Translations under genes and position numbers: made by a program
NCBI GenBank assembly: GCA_910584995.1
Contig: CAJUDW010000003.1
Span: 75,270-139,269, forward strand
Direction of reading: 5' to 3'
DNA from: an uncultured Oscillibacter sp.
GTDB taxonomy: Bacteria; Bacillota; Clostridia; Oscillospirales; Oscillospiraceae
DNA: 64,000 nt
The notes under the pieces: model-generated
Seen by the model: the letters and a program-made list of their open reading frames with translations, nothing else
Databases searched by the model: none
What the model was told of the DNA's origin: nothing
Part shown: piece after piece, positions 15,491 to 23,430 of the stretch
How the letters are laid out: each line of letters begins with the position of its first letter
Numbering within the stretch: position 1 is the first letter of the stretch

Positions 15491-16327
15491 ATGCTGCACA
15501 TCGGCTGTCACCTCTCCTCCTCCAAGGGCTTTGCCGCCATGGGACGGCAAGCGCTGGAGTTGGGAGCGGATACTTTTCAATTCTTCACCCGGAATCCCCG
15601 GGGCAGCCGGGCCAAGGAACTGGACACCGCCGACGCGGCGTCGCTTCTGGCCCTGCTGGGGGAAAACCATTTCGCGCCCATTGTGGCCCACGCCCCCTAT
15701 ACCTTAAATTTATGCGGGGCCACAGCGGAAAACCGCCGTTTCGCCCAGGAGACCATGGCGGACGATCTCCGGCGGCTGGAACATCTGCCTGGGCAGTACT
15801 ACAATTTCCATCCCGGCAGCCACGTGGGGCAGGGGACGGCAGAGGGCGTGCGGCTCATTGCCAGGGCTCTCAACCTGCTTCTGACACCGGATCAGGCCAC
15901 CACCGTCCTTCTGGAAACCATGGCAGGCAAAGGAAGCGAGGTCGGCGGCCGGTTTGAGGAACTGCGGGAGATTCTGGATCAGGTAGAACTGGACGGCAAA
16001 ATGGGCGTCTGCCTGGATACCTGCCATGTCTCCGACGCCGGTTACGACATCATCCACGATTTGGACGGCGTCCTGACGGAATTTGACAAGGTGCTGGGCC
16101 TGGGCCGCTTAAAAGCAATCCATCTCAATGACAGCAAAAACCCTCGCGGCAGCCACAAGGATCGCCACGCCTGCCTGGGGGAGGGGACCATCGGCCTGGA
16201 GGCCCTGGCCCGGATCGTCCGGCACCCCGCCCTGCGGGATCTACCCTTCTGTCTGGAAACGCCCAACGATTTGGACGGCTACCGGCGTGAAATCGCCCTG
16301 ATGCGGGAACTGGCGGAGAGGAAATAA
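15491..16327 (+). CDS. nfo: endonuclease IV (AP endonuclease)
   Basis: A zinc-dependent apurinic/apyrimidinic endonuclease of base excision repair. The start at 15491 (MLHIGCHLSSSKGFAAMGRQ) has AGGAGG six bases upstream; 278 residues, the family size. The TIM-barrel metal ligands are visible in sequence motifs: YYNFHPGSHVGQG, LLETMAGKGSEVG, CLDTCHVSDAGYD, IHLNDSKNPRGSHKDRHACLGEG and FCLETPND. A TATACT -10 box lies at 15458-15463 with a weak -35 box. It converges with the next gene, whose stop is 3 bp away. Confidence 0.96.
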   Translation: MLHIGCHLSSSKGFAAMGRQALELGADTFQFFTRNPRGSRAKELDTADAASLLALLGENHFAPIVAHAPYTLNLCGATAENRRFAQETMADDLRRLEHLPGQYYNFHPGSHVGQGTAEGVRLIARALNLLLTPDQATTVLLETMAGKGSEVGGRFEELREILDQVELDGKMGVCLDTCHVSDAGYDIIHDLDGVLTEFDKVLGLGRLKAIHLNDSKNPRGSHKDRHACLGEGTIGLEALARIVRHPALRDLPFCLETPNDLDGYRREIALMRELAERK

Positions 16328-16330
16328 TCG

Positions 16331-16969
16331 TCAGTCCGGGCCGTCCCCCGACCGGCGGCAGCGGGCCAGGAAGGCCCGGAAGAGGCAAGTTCCCGTCCTT
16401 CCGGGCATGCGTTCCGGGTGCCACTGCACCCCCCAGACCGGCGTTTCCCGGCAGAACAAGCCCTCTGTCACCCCATCCTCCGACCATTGGGCTGCCTGCA
16501 GGCCCCGCCCCAGCCGGTCAACCGCCTGATGGTGGGCGCTGTTGACCGGGCAGTCCGTCCCGCAGATGTCCGACAGGAAGGACGGCTCCGTATGGACCCT
16601 GTGAAAGGAGTCCGCTCCGCCCACGGCCTGGTGGCCCGGCAGATCCTGCGTCAGCGTTCCGCCGAACCAGACATTGATGGCCTGCACGCCCCGGCAGATT
16701 CCCAGAACAGGCTTTCCTGCGGCGGTAAATTGCTCCAGGAGGCGGAATTCCGCCTCGTCCCTCTCCGGTTCCAGGCCGCCGGAGGCGGTGTTGCCTTGCC
16801 CGTAGCGCCATGGCTCCAAATCGCCGCCTCCCGGAAGCAGGAGGGCGCGGCAGCCTTGTGCATCCGCCAGGTCTGTGGAAAAACGGATTTTGCCTCCGGC
16901 CGCTTCTACAGCCCGCTTATAGTTGGCGTAGCGGCGCTCCGTGCCGAAAACGAATATGGCTGGGTGCAT
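16331..16969 (-). CDS. class I glutamine amidotransferase-like hydrolase (peptidase C26)
   Basis: A gamma-glutamyl-gamma-aminobutyrate hydrolase (PuuD)-type enzyme that would cleave gamma-glutamyl amides. The 212 residues contain the oxyanion region LLLPGGGDLEPWRYG, the nucleophile elbow GICRGVQAINVWFGG with Cys near residue 93, and the catalytic His/Glu as VWGVQWHPE near residue 188. The substrate is unknown and there is no operon partner. A second, more divergent C26 enzyme lies in the phosphoramidate cluster at 57536. Confidence 0.87.
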   Translation of the reverse strand: MHPAIFVFGTERRYANYKRAVEAAGGKIRFSTDLADAQGCRALLLPGGGDLEPWRYGQGNTASGGLEPERDEAEFRLLEQFTAAGKPVLGICRGVQAINVWFGGTLTQDLPGHQAVGGADSFHRVHTEPSFLSDICGTDCPVNSAHHQAVDRLGRGLQAAQWSEDGVTEGLFCRETPVWGVQWHPERMPGRTGTCLFRAFLARCRRSGDGPD

Positions 16970-17687
16970 ATCTGCATCTCCCCTTTTTGATAGGTTTGGT
17001 TTATTCTATTCGCAGGGGCGCGATGCTGTCCGTAGCCTGAGCGGCACATGGCATTTTCCCACGTCTGTGGGAAAACGGGCCGGTATTATCCCGGCATCCC
17101 GCAGACACCCCAAAAGTTTCCCCGCCGCCTTTCACCGGTATCCGGTCTTTAAAGCGCTTTGGCTAAATATCCAAGCAGGCAGCCGCCCGGCTGCAGATAC
17201 CCACCTGACAGGCCGCCGGAGTCAGTGCTTCTGTGTCCAGACAATTTCAAACAATACTTTTTCGGTCAATTCCATCGTGACAGACGTTTCATCAAAATTC
17301 CTTACGGAAAAACGGGAATACGGGTGTCTTCCGCATATTGATGGATAATCCACCCCCCCTGCCTGTATTTTCGGCCTCGGATCGCCGTCACTGATCCTCG
17401 TCACCTGCAAATCCAAAGCCTGGCCGCGGGTGCCGTGCAGCGCACTTGCGCTCCGCCAACAGGTTCGCGATAAGGAAAGGCTTTGCCGCAGCCTCCAATA
17501 TGCCGGCACTCCGTATCCCGGCGACGATTGCCGCCGTTTTTCTGCGGCATTCCTCTTTATGTGAGATCCTTCCTCCATTCCTCTGAATTTTCCTGATTTT
17601 GTCATGGCTGGCCCCAGGCTGCCTCCCGCAAGGCGCAAAACTGCCGCGGCTCTCTCCAACGGCAGGCCGGACACAGGATTTCAGGGC
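16970..17687. other. 718-base stretch without a clear gene
   Basis: The region holds a TTTTCCCAC/GTGGGAAAA hairpin near 17054-17075 and several overlapping short ORFs. The longest (17222-17674, minus, 150 codons) has no convincing ribosome binding site. Only its last 50 codons look protein-like, so it may be a relic. I see no RNA gene until the tRNA at 17759. Confidence 0.45.
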
Positions 17688-17716
17688 TTGCAACCGGGAG
17701 GAAAATGTGGCATAAT
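17688..17716 (+). promoter_or_regulatory. promoter of tRNA-Ser
   Basis: TTGCAA (17688-17693) and CATAAT (17711-17716) with a 17-base spacer, about 40 bases before the tRNA 5' end. Confidence 0.65.
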
Positions 17717-17758
17717 AGAATACAGCCGCACCGGCTCCGGGGCGGCACAACTGAATTT

Positions 17759-17849
17759 GCAGCGGTATCGAAGTGGTTATAACGGCCCTGACTCGAAATC
17801 AGGTGTACCAGCAATGGTACCGTGGGTTCGAATCCCACCCGCTGCGCCA
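17759..17849 (+). tRNA. tRNA-Ser, anticodon CGA
   Basis: The acceptor stem is GCAGCGG with CCGCTGC. The anticodon arm CTGACTCGAAATCAG shows CGA in the loop, reading UCG codons. A long variable arm (TGTACC/GGTACC type), typical of serine tRNAs, and the T arm GTGGGTTCGAATCCCAC are present. The 3' CCA is encoded (17847-17849). It is not part of a tRNA cluster. Confidence 0.96.
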
Positions 17850-17875
17850 CGTCGGAGCGAAATCCGCTCCACTCC

Positions 17876-17911
17876 GTTTCAAGGCGGCCCCTTTTGGGGC
17901 CGCCTTGAAAC
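17876..17911. repeat. 16-bp perfect palindrome downstream of tRNA-Ser
   Basis: GTTTCAAGGCGGCCCC (17876-17891) and its exact complement (17896-17911) flank a TTTT loop. It is preceded by another small hairpin (GGAGCG/CGCTCC). This is the first of a series of hairpins that continues to about 18130. Confidence 0.75.
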
Positions 17912-17938
17912 TGCGTTCCGCTCCTTTGCTCCTCCTTT

Positions 17939-17978
17939 CCAACTCGAACCCGCTGCGCTGGGCTTCGAGTTGGTTTTT
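17939..17978 (+). terminator. Rho-independent terminator of tRNA-Ser
   Basis: CCAACTCGAA (17939-17948) pairs with TTCGAGTTGG (17964-17973) and is followed directly by TTTTT. The 14-base loop CCCGCTGCGCTGGG shares ten bases with the tRNA 3' end and nearly all of its sequence with the loop of the hairpin at 18096-18130. Confidence 0.75.
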
Positions 17979-18027
17979 GGTGCGTGATGATAGTCTGCAT
18001 CTTTTTTTGTCAACACAAAACCGCTCA

Positions 18028-18130
18028 GAAATTTCCATCACCGCTCCGTTTCCGCCTCGCGGCGAAAACTGCGCTATGATGGGAATTTCTTCGCTTTCCG
18101 CCGAAATCCGCTTCGCTGGGTTTTCGGCGG
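18028..18130. repeat. two further long hairpins with a related loop
   Basis: GAAATTTCCATCA (18028-18040) pairs with TGATGGGAATTTC (18076-18088) with one mismatch. TCCGCCGAAA (18096-18105) pairs with TTTCGGCGGA (18121-18130). The loop of the second, TCCGCTTCGCTGGG, matches the tRNA terminator loop at 12 of 14 positions. Confidence 0.65.
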
Positions 18131-18199
18131 AGAAGGACGGGGGTAGACGGCGGGTTCGCTTTGCTCCCCGCAGGGATGCTTTTTCGGTAGAATTTCTCT

Positions 18200-18327
18200 G
18201 ATACCGTGGCCTTCCAATACCGAACTTTTCCGGCACCGCGGCCTTCGGCTGGTATGCTTTTTCGATACCGTGACCTCCTGATACCGTGACCTTTCGATAC
18301 CATGCTCTTCCGCTGGTATGCTCTTCT
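18200..18327. repeat. tandem repeat, 8 imperfect units of 16 bp
   Basis: Eight consecutive 16-base units can be lined up without gaps, from 18200 to 18327. A common form is GATACCGTGACCTTTC. Units 4 and 8 begin GCTGGTATGCT instead, so the array reads as two blocks of four. The flanks on both sides look like more degraded copies. No ORF with a credible start uses it. Confidence 0.8.
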
Positions 18328-18360
18328 GTTGCTATCATGTGGTCATACTTTATCCTGTTT

Positions 18361-18711
18361 TTATGCTTTATTCTGTCTTTCAATTTTGATGGACGATACA
18401 ACCGCATAGGCAACAGCAATGATGACAGAAACCCAGAAGGCAACATACATCCATATCCAATCGGCAACAAGATAAACAGCAAATATCAGGAATATGATTC
18501 CGATCTGCGCAAATGTGAAACCAGACTGGCGATAATAAGATCTTTTACTTTCCTTATCTTTATCCATCTGTTTGCGTTCCTCCTGGGAAGCCCAAATATA
18601 CGCGTTATTGAAAAGGAACCCCTTTTCTTTAAACTGAAGATAGCTGATAACAAATGCCCCTATAGCTAATGCCAGAAAGATGATTTCAACCATAATTTGA
18701 CCAGCACCCAT
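18361..18711 (-). CDS. small membrane protein, DUF3784-like
   Basis: Unknown function. I start at 18711 (MGAGQIMVEIIFLALAIGAF) because AGGGG lies eight bases upstream; 116 residues. Three hydrophobic segments (about residues 7-27, 65-85 and 87-107) surround GFLFNNAYIWASQEERKQMD, the pattern of DUF3784 proteins. The gene is clearly poorer in G+C than its neighbours. It lies beside the tandem repeat and an Mrr gene, which suggests recent transfer. A good promoter lies at 18910-18938, leaving a leader of about 190 bases. Confidence 0.68.
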   Translation of the reverse strand: MGAGQIMVEIIFLALAIGAFVISYLQFKEKGFLFNNAYIWASQEERKQMDKDKESKRSYYRQSGFTFAQIGIIFLIFAVYLVADWIWMYVAFWVSVIIAVAYAVVSSIKIERQNKA

Positions 18712-18909
18712 TTGCACATCCCCTATTCCCATGGCTAGCCTTGTTTGATCAATTGCGGAATGCCCAGCGGCGGGAGATTTTTTCGCCAATTAAGACAAAT
18801 TTTTCAGGCGGGCTATCCCGGCAGAAAAATTTAACGCAGAATAATGGAAAAATATCCGCCGTTTGGGCCTTTTGACATGTTTCAAACAAAGCCTAATTCT
18901 TCTCGTTTG

Positions 18910-18938
18910 ATTATACCACATTTTTATGCCTATTTCAA
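18910..18938 (-). promoter_or_regulatory. promoter of the DUF3784-like gene
   Basis: TTGAAA (18938-18933) and TATAAT (18915-18910) with a 17-base spacer on the minus strand. Confidence 0.75.
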
Positions 18939-18943
18939 GGCCA

Positions 18944-18975
18944 GGAACGGGCCGGCTCCGCCTCCGGCCCGTTCC
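18944..18975. terminator. 12-bp inverted repeat
   Basis: GGAACGGGCCGG (18944-18955) and CCGGCCCGTTCC (18964-18975) pair perfectly. It lies between the divergent DUF3784-like and Mrr promoters, just upstream of the minus-strand promoter, so it may insulate the two units rather than end a gene. Confidence 0.45.
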
Positions 18976-19120
18976 TGATGATGATCAGGCAGATTGGGGC
19001 GTTAATGCGCTTTTGCCTGATTTTCTATGAAGCCGTATATTGATTGGGCGTTTTGGTGAAATCGCTGGAGTTATATCCCAGCAGCACTTAATTTTAAACG
19101 GGGCTTTTGGGGGTATTTGC

Positions 19121-19149
19121 TTGAAATAAAAGGAAATCTGTGATAGGAT
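19121..19149 (+). promoter_or_regulatory. promoter of the Mrr gene
   Basis: TTGAAA (19121-19126) and TAGGAT (19144-19149), 17 bases apart, about 52 bases before the start codon. Confidence 0.6.
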
Positions 19150-19200
19150 AAGTTTCAAGATTAGCTTTTTATGCGGGATTTTGCCGGAGGAGGGAAAAAT

Positions 19201-20115
19201 ATGGCCATTCCAAAATACAATGAAATGTATGTAGATCTTTTGAACATTCTGGCCGATATGGAAATCCACAAGAGCAGTGAAATTAAAGACATCCTCGCCG
19301 CAAAATTCCATGTAACCGATGCCGAACGGGAGGAAATGCTTCCCAGCGGACGCCAGGCCATTTTTGACAACCGCGTCGGCTGGGCCCGCACCTACCTGAA
19401 GAAAGCCGGCCTCATCCAGAGCCCCGCCCGCGGCGCTTATCAACTGACGCCTGACGGGAAACGCGCCTTGGAGGAAAACCCCTCCGGCATTGACAACCGC
19501 TATCTGGAACGCTTTGATTCTTTCCGGCAGTTCAAGCAGTTCAACGGCGCTCCCGCCCTGCCTGCGGATCCCAGTTCCGGGGAGTCGCCGCAGGACATTT
19601 TCGACATCGCTTACCAGCAGATCAACGGGGCCCTGGCGGATGACATCCTGTCGGAAGTCCTCGGGCAATCGCCCGCGTTTTTTGAGCGTCTTGTTGTGAA
19701 ACTGCTGGAGCGCATGGGTTACGGCGGCTCCCTTGCCGGCGCCGGTACGGTTGTGGGACAGAGCGGTGACGAGGGGATCGACGGGATCATCCGGGAGGAC
19801 AAGCTGGGCTTTGATGTAATTTACATCCAAGCAAAGCGCTGGGATCGGGACAAAACCGTCGGACGTCCGGAGGTTCAGAAATTTGTAGGGGCCTTGGCCG
19901 GGCAGGGAGCCAGCAAAGGCCTGTTTATTACAACCGCGCAATTTACCAAAGAGGCCCGTGGATATGCCCAAAAGCAGCACACCACAAAAATCGTCCTGGT
20001 AGACGGCCAAATGCTGACAAGATTGATGATTGAGTACAATTTGGGCGTTTCCACTGAGGCAGTCTACGAGATCAAGCGTCTGGATTCTGACTTTTTCTGC
20101 GGCAGCGCGGATTAA
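19201..20115 (+). CDS. mrr: Mrr-type restriction endonuclease (type IV)
   Basis: A DNA endonuclease expected to cut foreign modified DNA. Start at 19201 (MAIPKYNEMYVDLLNILADM) with GGAGGAGGG upstream; 304 residues, the usual Mrr length. Residues 1-90 form the winged-helix Mrr N domain (KDILAAKFHVTDAEREEMLP, TYLKKAGLIQSPARGAYQLT). Residues 155-290 form the PD-(D/E)xK catalytic domain: GQSGDEGIDGIIREDKLG and YIQAKRW supply the acidic residue and the QxK pair. A typical solitary defence gene, with no methyltransferase beside it. It has its own promoter and terminator. Confidence 0.93.
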   Translation: MAIPKYNEMYVDLLNILADMEIHKSSEIKDILAAKFHVTDAEREEMLPSGRQAIFDNRVGWARTYLKKAGLIQSPARGAYQLTPDGKRALEENPSGIDNRYLERFDSFRQFKQFNGAPALPADPSSGESPQDIFDIAYQQINGALADDILSEVLGQSPAFFERLVVKLLERMGYGGSLAGAGTVVGQSGDEGIDGIIREDKLGFDVIYIQAKRWDRDKTVGRPEVQKFVGALAGQGASKGLFITTAQFTKEARGYAQKQHTTKIVLVDGQMLTRLMIEYNLGVSTEAVYEIKRLDSDFFCGSAD

Positions 20116-20138
20116 AGACATCCATTAGCATGGTTAAA

Positions 20139-20168
20139 AGCCCGTCCGCATTTCGATGCGGACGGGCT
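20139..20168 (+). terminator. terminator after the Mrr gene
   Basis: AGCCCGTCCGCA (20139-20150) and TGCGGACGGGCT (20157-20168) form a 12-bp stem with a six-base loop. The T-run is poor. Confidence 0.6.
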
Positions 20169-20222
20169 GTCGCTCTATTCTCGAAAGTGCCGGAAAGCTT
20201 TACCGGCAGCGCTTAACACACT

Positions 20223-21182
20223 TTAAATCTCCACCCCATCCAGATAACGGGCCAGAGCCCCATCCAGGGCGGCAATCTCCTCCGGTGTCAGGGACCAGCC
20301 GAAGGCCGCGGCGTTTTCCTCCACCTTGCCCCTAGTCTGCGCCCCCACGATACAGGAGGACACAAAGGGCTTCTGTGCAGGCCAATTCAAGGCAATCTGC
20401 GCCAGCGGTACATTGCCCCTGTCCGCAGAGAGGCGATCCATTTCCCCCAGAAGCTTCATAATCTGCGAAAACACCGGTTCCTGGAAGTGCTTGTAAAACC
20501 GGCTGCGGCTGTCACTGGGGGCGTAGGCCTTCTTCTCCCGGATGGCCCCTGTCAAAATGCCGCCGCCGAGAGAACCGTATGTCATGACGCCCATTCCCTG
20601 AGCGGCCGCCCACTGCAGCCGGGCCTCATCTTTCCGGTTCACCAAGGAATACTGGGTCTGGCAGACCTCCAGCGGGCAGTACCGCCCCGCCTCCTCCATC
20701 TGCTCCTGGGTGAAATTGGAGACACCCACATGCAGGATCTTGCCCTGCCGCTTTAAAATGTTCAGGGCCTCCATGGTCTCCTCCACAGGCGTTTTCCCGT
20801 CGGGCCAGTGGATCAGATACAGATCAAGATAATCCGTCCTCAGATTCCGCAGTGACGTTTCGCACTGGCGGATAATGGTCTCCCGGGAGCAATCCCGCAC
20901 GTAGCCGCCGTTGATGAACTCCGTGCCGCATTTGGTGGCAATAAACATCTTCTGCCGCACGCCCAACTCCTGCAAAACCTTTCCCACGTACTGCTCCGCT
21001 ACGCCTGCGTTGTACGCCGGGGCGGTGTCAATCAGGTTCACGCCGCACTCCACCGCCGCCCGGATCGCGTCCAGACGGCTCTCCTCAGAATAGTCGTCCC
21101 ATCCTGCACCGCCAATTCCCCAGGTGCCCAGGGTCATCTCCGAAACCTTCATGCCGGTTTTTCCAAAAGGCTTATACCGCAT
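20223..21182 (-). CDS. aldo/keto reductase
   Basis: An NAD(P)H-dependent oxidoreductase of the AKR superfamily. Start at 21182 (MRYKPFGKTGMKVSEMTLGT) with AGGAGG upstream; 319 residues. The catalytic tetrad is readable: Asp in LIDTAPAYN, Tyr in the same segment, Lys in FIATKCGTEF and His in YLIHWPDGKT. The C-terminus GAQTRGKVEENAAAF is the usual cofactor phosphate-binding region. The substrate is unknown. It is divergent from the LacI regulator, so it could belong to the same regulon. Confidence 0.94.
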   Translation of the reverse strand: MRYKPFGKTGMKVSEMTLGTWGIGGAGWDDYSEESRLDAIRAAVECGVNLIDTAPAYNAGVAEQYVGKVLQELGVRQKMFIATKCGTEFINGGYVRDCSRETIIRQCETSLRNLRTDYLDLYLIHWPDGKTPVEETMEALNILKRQGKILHVGVSNFTQEQMEEAGRYCPLEVCQTQYSLVNRKDEARLQWAAAQGMGVMTYGSLGGGILTGAIREKKAYAPSDSRSRFYKHFQEPVFSQIMKLLGEMDRLSADRGNVPLAQIALNWPAQKPFVSSCIVGAQTRGKVEENAAAFGWSLTPEEIAALDGALARYLDGVEI

Positions 21183-21656
21183 CTTTTGTTCCTCCTTCGC
21201 CTTCTTTGGCTGTTGACTTTGAGTTCTCTTTTCTTCTTCATATATCCGGCATACCCGTCCGCCCGGTTCCAAATCCTTTCCGGCAGGCAAAAAAGATACG
21301 CCGTCTTCTTCCATACACTGCGGCCTGCCAGGACAGCCGCTTCCCGCCGGGCCGCCTACCCGCCACCCGGCCGCCGCCAAACAGCAGTGAAAGGCCTGAC
21401 TGGGCCTGTTTTTCCGCGCCGCCGCCACACAATATGCCTCTTGCCGGAAATTACCGTATCATACGTGGGCGTCCCCTGTCAAGCCCGGAATCCTTCCGGA
21501 AATTGCCAAAAACTCCTTACTTTTACCTTTGTGACAAAAAAAGATCGTTTTTTTAGAGACAATTACTATTGCAAAATGTGCGGAAAAGATCTATTCTATG
21601 ATTGTAAAAATGGATAATAGGGCGAACAGGATTCGCTTTTTACTTATACACGTTGC
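21183..21656. other. divergent intergenic region between the reductase and the LacI gene
   Basis: About 470 bases with no credible gene. TTGACA on the minus strand (21482-21477) followed by a near -10 box (TATGAT, but only 13 bases away) may serve the reductase. The right half is A/T-rich and probably contains the LacI-gene promoter. The overlapping ORFs seen here have no motifs. Confidence 0.4.
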
Positions 21657-21668
21657 GTGAACGTTCAC
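21657..21668. promoter_or_regulatory. LacI-type operator
   Basis: GTGAACGTTCAC is a perfect 12-bp palindrome with a central CG, the hallmark of LacI-family operators. It lies 57 bases before the LacI-family gene and probably mediates autoregulation. Confidence 0.6.
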
Positions 21669-21724
21669 ATTATTTTCATAGCGCTTTGTCCTCGTGATCA
21701 AATTTTCACGGAAAGAGGTGCCTT

Positions 21725-22750
21725 ATGACAACAATTGAAACCATCGCAAAGCACGCGGGTGTATCCCGCGGGACTGTGGACCGGGTGCTCCACAACCGGG
21801 GCCGTGTCAAGGCGGAGACCATGGAGCGGGTGCAGGCCGCCATGGAGGAATTGCACTATCAGCCCAGCGCCCTAGGCCGCGCCTTCTACATGTCCCGGCA
21901 GAACAACAAGATCGGCGTTCTTGTGGCGCTCCGGGAGCCGGATTTCCAGCGGCAGGTGATGGAAGGCGTGGAGGACGGTATCGCCTACGCCCAGCAGCAC
22001 GGCATGGAGGTCCTGGTGGAGTACGCGTCGCCGGAGGATACGGCGGCGTATGTTGCGGCTTTGGACCGCCTGCTGGAGCAGGATCTCCGAGGCCTCTCCC
22101 TGCGCGCTATCCAGGCGGAAGAGGTGGACGCCCGCCTCCGGGATCTGCTGGAGAAGAAGGTGCGCCTGGTAACCTACAACGAGGATCTGGCCTCCGGCCT
22201 GCGGGACTGCTACGTAGGGGAAAACGCCCGCCAGGGCGGCACCTGCGCGGCGTTCCTGACCCGTCAGATTGCGCCGCCCAAGGCCTGCACCCTGATTTTG
22301 GGCGTGGCCCGGAACCACCACGACAGCAACGAGCGGATCCAGGGCTTCACCAACTATTTCCGCCAGCAGCCAGACTGCGGCATGGAACTGCTGCCGGTGG
22401 TCTACGGCCGGGGCAATCATGACATGGCCTATCAGGTGGTAAAGGAATCCCTGGCCTCCTATCCCCGGATCACCGGCATATTCGTGGCCGGCGCAGGCCT
22501 CTCCGGCGCGGCCCACGCAGTGGAGGACGCAGGCCTCTCCGGGAAAGTCAGGATTGTGGGCTACGACGCCACAGACACCAACATCTCCTATATGAAGAGC
22601 GGGACTGTCCAGTTCCTCATCGATCAGGCCCCCCATTCCCAGGGCTACCGGTCCATTCAGCTGCTGGCGGAAGCCATCTTCCATAATCATCCCATTAAAA
22701 CCGGTTACTATGATACCGGCATCCAGATCCGCACCCCCTACAACTGCTGA
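21725..22750 (+). CDS. LacI family transcriptional regulator
   Basis: A repressor-type regulator with a sugar-like effector. Residues 1-50 form the LacI helix-turn-helix (TIETIAKHAGVSRGTVDRVL) and hinge helix (YQPSALGRAF). Residues 60-341 form the periplasmic-binding-protein fold that binds the effector (IGVLVALREPDFQRQVMEGV). Total 341 residues, normal. A ribosome binding site (GAAAGAGG) precedes the ATG. Located directly before a tripartite transporter operon, it probably controls that operon and the sugar-acid genes that follow. Confidence 0.94.
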   Translation: MTTIETIAKHAGVSRGTVDRVLHNRGRVKAETMERVQAAMEELHYQPSALGRAFYMSRQNNKIGVLVALREPDFQRQVMEGVEDGIAYAQQHGMEVLVEYASPEDTAAYVAALDRLLEQDLRGLSLRAIQAEEVDARLRDLLEKKVRLVTYNEDLASGLRDCYVGENARQGGTCAAFLTRQIAPPKACTLILGVARNHHDSNERIQGFTNYFRQQPDCGMELLPVVYGRGNHDMAYQVVKESLASYPRITGIFVAGAGLSGAAHAVEDAGLSGKVRIVGYDATDTNISYMKSGTVQFLIDQAPHSQGYRSIQLLAEAIFHNHPIKTGYYDTGIQIRTPYNC

Positions 22751-22874
22751 GGGGAATGTATTCCGTATACCGGGGGGGGACAGTTCCCCTTGTATAGCAG
22801 CCCGCACCACTGTCATGGAACGCGGGCCATTCATCCGCGAAGCGGCTAAATTCTGAAGAAAAGGAGGACGGTCT

Positions 22875-23381
22875 ATGAAAAAACTGATTCGAAGCACCAA
22901 CGATCTCCTGCTGTCAGTCATGATGGGCAGTGTATCCATCTTCCTGCTGACCAGTAAGAAGATCATCACCGGCGTGGAAAACGGGCTTGGCGGCATGTGG
23001 GCCCAGGCCAGTACGTACATCCACCTTCTGGCTGGGATTTTGCTGGCGCTCTCCGTCTTGCAGCTGATCTACGCCATCAACTTCGGCGGCAAGGGCGAAC
23101 ACAGCAAGCTGCATATTCCCATTTCCCGGGAAATTATCGTCACGGCGGTATCCCTTGTGCTCTATGCACTGCTGCTGCCGGTTCTGACATTCTTCCCCTG
23201 CACCCTGGCGCTGAACATCATCCTCTGCGGCGTTTTCGCCATGAAGGAAAACCAGGGCGATCCGGAACTGAACGGCAAACTCCCCAAGAAACAGGTCATC
23301 GCCGTGATCATCTATTCCATCGTGCTGACAATCGTTTTGTGGGTGCTGTTTACCCAGATCCTGAAGTGCGTCCTTCCCTGA
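22875..23381 (+). CDS. tctB: tripartite tricarboxylate transporter, small membrane subunit (TctB)
   Basis: The small integral membrane subunit of a TTT-family importer for carboxylates. 168 residues with four hydrophobic segments, the TctB layout (LIRSTNDLLLSVMMGSVSIF at the start). AAGGAGG precedes the ATG. It is first of the order B-C-A and is separated from the binding protein by 49 bases. TctB sequences are poorly conserved, so the name depends partly on the neighbours. Confidence 0.85.
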   Translation: MKKLIRSTNDLLLSVMMGSVSIFLLTSKKIITGVENGLGGMWAQASTYIHLLAGILLALSVLQLIYAINFGGKGEHSKLHIPISREIIVTAVSLVLYALLLPVLTFFPCTLALNIILCGVFAMKENQGDPELNGKLPKKQVIAVIIYSIVLTIVLWVLFTQILKCVLP

Positions 23382-23430
23382 TAACGGGTTTGGATAATCA
23401 AAAAACTGTAACAAGAAAAGGAGAACACAC

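Noticed and set aside
16331..16969. First C26 amidotransferase as part of the phosphoramidate system
   Set aside because: It lies about 39 kb away, is monocistronic, and the cluster already has its own hydrolase.
17222..17674. 150-codon minus-strand ORF as a gene
   Set aside because: Weak start, low-complexity first half; at best a relic.
18200..18327. CRISPR array
   Set aside because: The units are contiguous and only 16 bp, without unique spacers, and no cas genes are nearby.
17799..18482. 227-codon minus-strand frame
   Set aside because: It is built from the antisense of tRNA-Ser, the hairpin array and the 16-bp tandem repeat, with no ribosome binding site.
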